Shown here: positions 59,019 to 64,000 of the stretch, piece by piece
Layout: the number at the start of each line of letters is the position of its first letter
Position numbering within the stretch: the stretch's first letter is position 1
Assembly: GCA_016790965.1 (NCBI GenBank)
Contig: JAEUNZ010000031.1
Span: 62,001-126,000, forward strand
Source: SSSZ01 sp016790965
GTDB taxonomy: Bacteria > Pseudomonadota > Gammaproteobacteria > Burkholderiales > Rhodocyclaceae
Length of the DNA: 64,000 bases
Direction: 5' to 3'
Translations under genes and position numbers: made by a program
Notes under the pieces: model-generated
Database searches by the model: none
What the model saw: only the letters and a program-made list of their open reading frames with translations
Told to the model about the DNA's origin: nothing

Positions 59019-59049
59019 TCGGGCAGCTTCGGCTGCCCGATTGCTTTTT
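59019..59049 (+). terminator. Intrinsic terminator of efp
   Basis: TCGGGCAGC/GCTGCCCGA stem with a TTCG tetraloop, then TTGCTTTTTA. It also touches the nagZ stop on the other strand, so it may serve both. Confidence 0.9.
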
Positions 59050-60067
59050 AGTTGGCCAGATTGGCGATGCTTGCCTTTGCCGAGAGGTAGGCCTGATCGG
59101 CCGTTAGGGCATCGCGGGAAATTGCCAGCGCCGAGGGCAGCAGCTTTTCGATACGTTTCCCGACCGCTGGATCCGCCACCGGCCGCCACTGGGCGAGCAC
59201 TTCGCCCACCGCCTCCGGCGCATTGCACACCAGCAGCATGTCGCAACCGGCAGCATGAGCGGCTTCCACGCGCTTCACCATGTTACCCACCACACCGGCG
59301 CCTGCCATGGACAGATCGTCGGTGAAAACGATCCCGCTAAACTTAACGTTTTTTCTCAAATATGTTATCCATGTATTTGAAAATACTGCCGTATTGCAGT
59401 CAGTGCACTGGTAAACGACGTGGGCGGCCATGACGCCGTCCAGGGGAAGGCAGCGGTAGGGTTCCAGGTCTTCGGCCATGGCTTCCAGGGGGCGATCGTC
59501 CACGGGCAGCTCCACGTGGGAATCGGGAATGACATAGCCGTGGCCGGGGTAGTGCTTGCCGCAACTGCCCATGCCGGCTTGGCGCAGACCGGCGATGAGG
59601 CCACCGGCCAGATCGACGACGGCCTCGGGGCGACGGTGAAAAGCGCGGTCGCCGATGACCCGCGACGGGCCGTAATCCAGGTCGAGAACCGGGGTAAACG
59701 AGTAATCGACGCCGCAGGCCCGCAATTCCGCGGCCAGGACGTAGCCGACGGACTGGGCGGCCTGATGGGCTGCGGCGGGATTCTCGTCCCACAGGCGGCC
59801 GAGGGCGGCCATGGGCGGCAGGCGGGTGAACCCGTCGCGGAAGCGCTGCACCCTACCCCCCTCGTGATCCACGGCGATGAGCAGGCGCGGCGTGCGAAGG
59901 GCGTGGATCTCCGCCGTCAGCCGCTGCAGTTGCTCCACGTCCGCGTAGTTGCGGGTGAACAGGATGATGCCGCCTACCAGGGGGTGGCAGAGGCGTTCGC
60001 GATCCAGGTCAGTGAGTTCCATCCCGGCGATGTCGATCATCAGCGGGCCCAGGGGTTGGTTCTTCAT
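59048..60067 (-). CDS. nagZ: Beta-N-acetylhexosaminidase
   Basis: A 339-residue GH3 enzyme of muropeptide recycling that removes GlcNAc from anhydro-muropeptides in the cytoplasm. Conserved parts: IAVDHEGGRVQRFRDGFTRL, KHYPGHGYVIPDSH and VFTDDLSMAGA. The stretch 59335-59404 (TAVFSNTWITYLRKNVKFSG) uses AT-rich, rare codons, unlike the rest of the gene, though the protein frame stays intact and the alignment length is normal. It overlaps acpS by ATGA and is the last gene of the rnc-to-nagZ operon. Confidence 0.94.
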   Translation of the reverse strand: MKNQPLGPLMIDIAGMELTDLDRERLCHPLVGGIILFTRNYADVEQLQRLTAEIHALRTPRLLIAVDHEGGRVQRFRDGFTRLPPMAALGRLWDENPAAAHQAAQSVGYVLAAELRACGVDYSFTPVLDLDYGPSRVIGDRAFHRRPEAVVDLAGGLIAGLRQAGMGSCGKHYPGHGYVIPDSHVELPVDDRPLEAMAEDLEPYRCLPLDGVMAAHVVYQCTDCNTAVFSNTWITYLRKNVKFSGIVFTDDLSMAGAGVVGNMVKRVEAAHAAGCDMLLVCNAPEAVGEVLAQWRPVADPAVGKRIEKLLPSALAISRDALTADQAYLSAKASIANLAN

Positions 60068-60441
60068 GGCTTTTCGAGAATCACGTAGGCGACGGCGTAG
60101 TCCGCTTCGTCGCTGATGGAAAGATGGGCGATCAGATCCTTTTCAGCCAGAACGGACGCCAGGGCCTCGCCCAATGCGAAGAGCGGCTTACCCAGGTCGT
60201 CGTGGGTGACGCCGATGGCGGTCAGCGTCGCTGGCGCCCGCACGCCCGTCCCCAGGGCCTTGGCGAAGGCCTCCTTGGCGGCGAAACGCTTGGCCAGGAA
60301 ACGCCCCTTGTCGGGGGCACGAGCGTATCCTTCGCGCTCGCAGGGGGCCAGGAGCTTGTCGACGATGCGCTCGCCATGGCGCTCCCACATGCCCCGCAGA
60401 CGGGCGACGGCGACGATGTCGGTGCCGATGCCGTGGATCAT
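60064..60441 (-). CDS. acpS: Holo-[acyl-carrier-protein] synthase
   Basis: A 125-residue enzyme transferring phosphopantetheine from CoA to ACP. Motifs: MIHGIGTDIVAVARL at the start, RFLAKRFAAKEAFAKALGTG, then HLSISDEADYAVAYVILE. The start overlaps the pdxJ stop (ATGA), as often seen. Confidence 0.96.
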   Translation of the reverse strand: MIHGIGTDIVAVARLRGMWERHGERIVDKLLAPCEREGYARAPDKGRFLAKRFAAKEAFAKALGTGVRAPATLTAIGVTHDDLGKPLFALGEALASVLAEKDLIAHLSISDEADYAVAYVILEKP

Positions 60442-61193
60442 TCGCCCCGGTCCGCCGCTTCCCGCATGAGTTGCTTCATCTCCCGCACCGCCTCGCGCAG
60501 ACCGACGAAGGTGGCACGACTGACGATGGCGTGGCCGATGTGCAGTTCCCGCACGCCGGCAAGGCGGGCCACGGGCTGGACGTTGTAGTAATTGAGGGCG
60601 TGGCCGGCGTTGAAGCGCATGTCCAGGTCGCGGATAGCTTGGCCTGCCTGGCGGATATTGGCCAGCTCGGCGAGAACGGCCGGCGCCTCGGCGTCCCGGC
60701 CCTTGTCGTAGAAGGCATGGGCGTAGGGGCCGGTGTGGATTTCGCACACCCGGGCGCCGATGCGGGCCGCGGCCTCGACCTGGGGCAGTTCGGCGTCGAT
60801 GAAAACGCTGGTGACGATCCCGGCGTCGGCCAGTCGGCTCACCACGTCCTTCAGTCGGGCTTCCTGGCCGGCCACGTCGAGGCCGCCTTCGGTGGTCACC
60901 TCGTGGCGGCCTTCCGGCACCAGCATGGCCATTTCCGGCTTGAGGGTGCAGGCGATGCCGACCATCTCGTCGGTGGCGGCCATTTCGAGGTTGAGCTTGA
61001 TCTGGGTGAGATCTTTGAGGCGTCGCACATCGTCGTCCTGGATGTGGCGGCGGTCTTCCCGCAGGTGGACGGTGATGCCGTCAGCGCCGCCCAGATGGGC
61101 CTCCACCGCTGCCCAGACCGGATCCGGCTCGTAGGTACGGCGCGCCTGACGCAGGGTGGCGACGTGGTCGATATTCACGCCAAGTTCGATCAT
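60438..61193 (-). CDS. pdxJ: Pyridoxine 5'-phosphate synthase
   Basis: A 251-residue TIM-barrel enzyme of the DXP-dependent vitamin B6 pathway; joins 3-amino-2-oxopropyl phosphate with DXP. Start MIELGVNIDHVATLRQARRT with GGGAGG four bases upstream; GADGITVHLREDRRHIQD and CEIHTGPYAHAFYD are conserved. Upstream residues in the same frame are not conserved and were excluded. A 148-base gap separates it from recO. Confidence 0.96.
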   Translation of the reverse strand: MIELGVNIDHVATLRQARRTYEPDPVWAAVEAHLGGADGITVHLREDRRHIQDDDVRRLKDLTQIKLNLEMAATDEMVGIACTLKPEMAMLVPEGRHEVTTEGGLDVAGQEARLKDVVSRLADAGIVTSVFIDAELPQVEAAARIGARVCEIHTGPYAHAFYDKGRDAEAPAVLAELANIRQAGQAIRDLDMRFNAGHALNYYNVQPVARLAGVRELHIGHAIVSRATFVGLREAVREMKQLMREAADRGE

Positions 61194-61341
61194 ACGACCT
61201 CCCGCAGGGCCGCCCCAAGAGTGGCCTGCACCCTCCCGGGGGGGCAAAGGCGGGAATTCGCAAAGCACCGCATTGCGCCGCCGAAGCGGGCCTGCCATAC
61301 AGGGCAAGCCCTCCGCGAATCTCCCGGGCGTGGGGATCGTT

Positions 61342-62067
61342 TCATAACTCTTGCAACTCCTTGAATATCTTGCGGGTTTCCAGTTCCTTACCGGAGAGAT
61401 AATACGCCATCAGGGTGCGCATCAATTGCTTGGCCTCGGCCCGGCTGCGGGGATCGGTGAAATTCTCCGCCGCCAGATCGAGCAGGCTCCGGCCGATGAC
61501 CACATCCTCAGCGGCGTCGCCGTGGGCCAGAAGTACCGGCCCCTCCTCCATGCGGTAATGGTAGTGAGCATCGGCAGACACCGGGCGGCCATCGCTATCG
61601 TGGTCCAGCGTGAGGCCGTAGCCGAGCTCCTGCAGGAGGGCCTTTTCGAAGCTGCGCAGGTCGGCTTCCCGCACCTTGCCGGAGGGATCGGCAGCCAAAT
61701 GACCGAGGATCTCCCGGTAGCGCTCGAAAAGCCGCTCGTGGGCATCCTCCCGGGGCAAGAGGTGCATCAGCAGCTCGTTCAGGTAGTAGCCGCAGAAGAG
61801 CGCCTCGCCGTGCAGGAGCGGCAAGCCGCCCTGCCACTCGGCTTTCATCAGGGTCAGTACCTCGCCCTTGCCGGCCCAACCCAACTCCAGGGGTTGGAAC
61901 GCCATGAGCAGACCGCGCAGGGCGGAACGCGGGCGGCGGGCGCCCCGGGCCAGCAAGGCAATGCGCCCAAAGTCGCGGGTGAAGGCTTCGACGATGAGAC
62001 TGGTTTCCCGGAAGGGATAACTGTGCAGGACGAAAGCCGGTTGCCCGTCGACTTTTTGCCGCTGCAT
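61342..62067 (-). CDS. recO: DNA repair protein RecO
   Basis: A 241-residue recombination mediator that loads RecA with RecR. The N-terminal OB fold has PAFVLHSYPFRETSLIVEAF, then FGRIALLARGARRPRSALRG. The C-terminal helical part is complete. No zinc Cys cluster is seen, as in many proteobacterial RecO proteins. It starts 4 bases after era. Confidence 0.94.
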   Translation of the reverse strand: MQRQKVDGQPAFVLHSYPFRETSLIVEAFTRDFGRIALLARGARRPRSALRGLLMAFQPLELGWAGKGEVLTLMKAEWQGGLPLLHGEALFCGYYLNELLMHLLPREDAHERLFERYREILGHLAADPSGKVREADLRSFEKALLQELGYGLTLDHDSDGRPVSADAHYHYRMEEGPVLLAHGDAAEDVVIGRSLLDLAAENFTDPRSRAEAKQLMRTLMAYYLSGKELETRKIFKELQEL

Positions 62068-62071
62068 GACG

Positions 62072-62956
62072 TTATTCGTAGCCGAGGCTCTTCAACAGGC
62101 GCTCGTCGTCGGTCCAGCCCGACTTCACCTTCACCCAGACTTCCAGGTAGACCTTGCCGTCGAACAGGCGCTCCATGTCCTGGCGAGCTTCCATGGCGAT
62201 ACGCTTGAGGGATTCCCCTCCCTTGCCGATGACGATGGCCTTGTGGCTGTCGCGATCCACGACGATGGCGGCATAGATGCGGCGCAATGCGCCTTCCACC
62301 TCGAATTTCTCGATTTCCACGGTTGTCGCGTAGGGAAGTTCGTCGCCGAGCAGCCGGAACAGCTTCTCCCGGATGTATTCGGCGGCCAGGAAGCGCTCCG
62401 ACTTGTCGGTCAGTTCATCCTCGGCGAAGAGCAGGCCTTCATTGGGGAGGTGCTTGCTGACTTCACCCAGCAACTGCGCGGTCTGCTTTCCCTTGGCGGC
62501 GCTGATGGGCACCACGGCGGCGAAATCCCGCTCCTGGCCAACCTGTGCCAGGAAAGGCAGGAGCGCCGCCTTATCCTTCAGGCGGTCAGTCTTGTTGATG
62601 GCTAGAATCGCCGGCCGATCGGCGGGAAGGAGCTTCATCACCGCCTTGTCCTTGGCGTCGAAGCGTCCTGCCTCGATGACGAACACGACGACATCGACGT
62701 CGGCAAGGGTTTGCGTGACGCCCCGGTTCATGGCCCGGTTGAGGGCATTGGAAAACTTGGTCTGGAACCCGGGCGTATCGACAAAAACGTACTGGGCATC
62801 GGCATCAGTACGGATGCCGGTGATGCGGTGCCGTGTCGTCTGAGCCTTGCGGGAGACGATACTGATCTTCTCCCCCACCAGATGGTTAAGGAGCGTGGAT
62901 TTGCCAACATTGGGCCTGCCAACGATGGCGACGTAGCCGGAGCGTATGGGTTTCAT
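62072..62956 (-). CDS. era: GTPase Era
   Basis: A 294-residue ribosome-assembly GTPase for the 30S subunit. G1 GRPNVGKSTL, G3 VDTPGFQ, G4 NKTDRL, plus the C-terminal KH domain (AIVIGKGGESLKRIAMEARQ) that binds 16S rRNA. The start overlaps the rnc stop (ATGA). Confidence 0.97.
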   Translation of the reverse strand: MKPIRSGYVAIVGRPNVGKSTLLNHLVGEKISIVSRKAQTTRHRITGIRTDADAQYVFVDTPGFQTKFSNALNRAMNRGVTQTLADVDVVVFVIEAGRFDAKDKAVMKLLPADRPAILAINKTDRLKDKAALLPFLAQVGQERDFAAVVPISAAKGKQTAQLLGEVSKHLPNEGLLFAEDELTDKSERFLAAEYIREKLFRLLGDELPYATTVEIEKFEVEGALRRIYAAIVVDRDSHKAIVIGKGGESLKRIAMEARQDMERLFDGKVYLEVWVKVKSGWTDDERLLKSLGYE

Positions 62957-63621
62957 GCGTTAAGGGCCTTCAGGGCATTTTCTGCGGCGGCCTGCTCGGC
63001 AAGCCTGCGACTGCTGCCAGCCCCCACCGTCTGCACCCCCAGGCGCTCCAGGACACAAGTGACCTCGAAACGCTGGTTATGCGCCGCTCCCGTTGTCGCC
63101 AGGGTGGCATACTTCGGCAAGGGCTGCTTGCGCCCCTGGAGCCACTCCTGCAACCTGGTTTTGGCATCCTTGCACGACTCACCCGGGTTGAGTTCATCAA
63201 GCAGTCCTTCGAACAAGCGCTTGACCATGCTCTCCGCGGACTCCAATCCCGCATCGAGAAAAACGGCCCCGATCACTGCTTCCAGGGCATCCGCAAGAAT
63301 CGACGGCCGCTCGCCCCCCCCGCTGCGCAGCTCGCCTTCCCCAAGCCGAAGTTGCGACCCCAGGCTAAGGCGCCGAGCCACTTGGTGCAGTGTTTCCTGC
63401 CGCACGAGATTGGCCCGCAGGCGGGAGAGATCCCCTTCCGGCAGGTGTTCAAAACGCCGGAACAGCTCAGCAGCCACCAGACAATTTAGTACGCTATCAC
63501 CCAGAAATTCCAGGCGCTCGTTATGGCAGGCCGAGAAACTCCGATGCGTCAATGCCGTCTGCAATAGCTCCCGGTTACGGAAGCGATGCCCGATGGCATC
63601 TTCAAGGGTGGTAAGGGGCAT
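62953..63621 (-). CDS. rnc: Ribonuclease III
   Basis: A 222-residue double-strand RNase. Signature NERLEFLGDSVLNCLVAAEL, second metal residue region ILADALEAVIGAVFLDAG, and a C-terminal dsRNA-binding domain (DAKTRLQEWLQGRKQPLPKY to RRLAEQAAAENALKAL). It lies 65 bases after the DUF4845 gene and is coupled to era. Confidence 0.97.
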   Translation of the reverse strand: MPLTTLEDAIGHRFRNRELLQTALTHRSFSACHNERLEFLGDSVLNCLVAAELFRRFEHLPEGDLSRLRANLVRQETLHQVARRLSLGSQLRLGEGELRSGGGERPSILADALEAVIGAVFLDAGLESAESMVKRLFEGLLDELNPGESCKDAKTRLQEWLQGRKQPLPKYATLATTGAAHNQRFEVTCVLERLGVQTVGAGSSRRLAEQAAAENALKALNA

Positions 63622-63686
63622 CGGGGAGGCTGTTTCGCGGGAGATGACCCGTAGCCCCTGGGATTGCCCAGGGCCCGGGCCGACGA

Positions 63687-64000
63687 CTAGTCGGCAGACG
63701 ATCCGCTGGTCGTCCCGCGGTAGTTGATCAGCAGGCTGACATTGAACCCCAAAGGAATCTTTTTTTCATAGTCGAAGGAAATCACGATCTGGTTTCCCTC
63801 CTTGGAAATATCCAGATCCTGGGGGCTGAATTCCGTGATGTGATCGACTTCGGCGTACTTGGCAAAGGCCTGACGCACCTCGGGGACGGTCGCCCCCGCA
63901 GCTACCCCGGCCACCGTGGCCTTGGCGTCCTTGAGAATCTTGTAGTACTCGATCGCCGACGGCGCCACCTTGATGCCAAGCATGGCGACCAGGGCGAGGA
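63687..64000 (-). CDS. DUF4845 protein, 5' end off window
   Basis: About 104 C-terminal codons are visible; the frame stays open to the window edge (LALVAMLGIKVAPS reads as the end of a membrane helix), so the ATG at 63983 is not the start. Features: EYYKILKDAKATVAGVAAGA, FSPQDLDISKEGNQIVISFD, FNVSLLINYRGTTSGSS. DUF4845 proteins are single-pass membrane proteins usually encoded between lepB and rnc; function unknown. Confidence 0.82.
   Translation of the reverse strand, partial: LALVAMLGIKVAPSAIEYYKILKDAKATVAGVAAGATVPEVRQAFAKYAEVDHITEFSPQDLDISKEGNQIVISFDYEKKIPLGFNVSLLINYRGTTSGSSAD

Overview
This 64 kb window is a GC-rich (about two-thirds G+C) chromosome segment from a betaproteobacterium, most probably of the Rhodocyclales. 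That placement rests on gene order and protein style (lepB-side DUF4845-rnc-era-recO-pdxJ-acpS-nagZ; pgsA-tRNA-Gly-Cys-Leu; EarP next to an EF-P carrying Arg32; a glycine riboswitch ahead of gcvTHP; very many c-type cytochromes). It is inference, not a database match.

Layout. 1-2.1 kb: the end of an operon with an MFS transporter, DUF3833 lipoprotein, SDR and NTF2-like protein. 2.1-4.1 kb: tRNA-Val, gltX and a tRNA-Ala/Glu/Asp operon with a near-consensus promoter. 4.4-21.2 kb: the accessory region of most interest. A minus-strand set encodes two paralogous tetraheme cytochromes, an NHL beta-propeller lipoprotein, a parvulin-type prolyl isomerase and an outer-membrane beta-barrel protein; a monoheme cytochrome lies just upstream. 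Divergent genes encode two triheme class I cytochromes. Next come a PAS/GAF/GGDEF/EAL protein, a stand-alone CHASE-type membrane protein, a small triheme cytochrome, and a GGDEF protein whose periplasmic sensor carries a c-heme motif. The simplest reading is an outer-membrane or extracellular electron-transfer locus with its own redox/heme-sensing c-di-GMP signalling.

21.4-31.9 kb: MltD-like transglycosylase, a YejBEF-type peptide importer without its binding protein, DUF3592 and PbpC. 30.6-36.6 kb: a tightly packed minus-strand run (RNase AM-like PHP protein, YciO, site-2 protease, trpS, scpA, scpB, rluB). 36.7-42.7 kb: tandem glycine riboswitch, gcvT-gcvH-gcvP and a secreted beta-helix protein. 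42.7-44.9 kb: two small related proteins, a DnaJ-type chaperone and DUF1178.

45.1-53.9 kb: an 8.8 kb integrative element inserted in tRNA-Cys and bounded by a 44 bp direct repeat of the tRNA 3' part. It has a tyrosine integrase, RadC/MPN protein, AAA-type replication protein, a candidate origin made of inverted G-rich repeats, an HTH (terminase-small-like) protein, a tail/morphogenesis-like protein and an HK97-type major capsid protein. No portal, large terminase or protease was found. It looks like a phage satellite or a reduced prophage.

54.1-64 kb: conserved core genes (pgsA, uvrC, a family-5 uracil-DNA glycosylase, earP, efp, nagZ, acpS, pdxJ, recO, era, rnc, and the start-truncated DUF4845 gene at the window edge). 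Two AT-rich patches inside conserved genes (yejB/yejE and nagZ) stand out from their surroundings.
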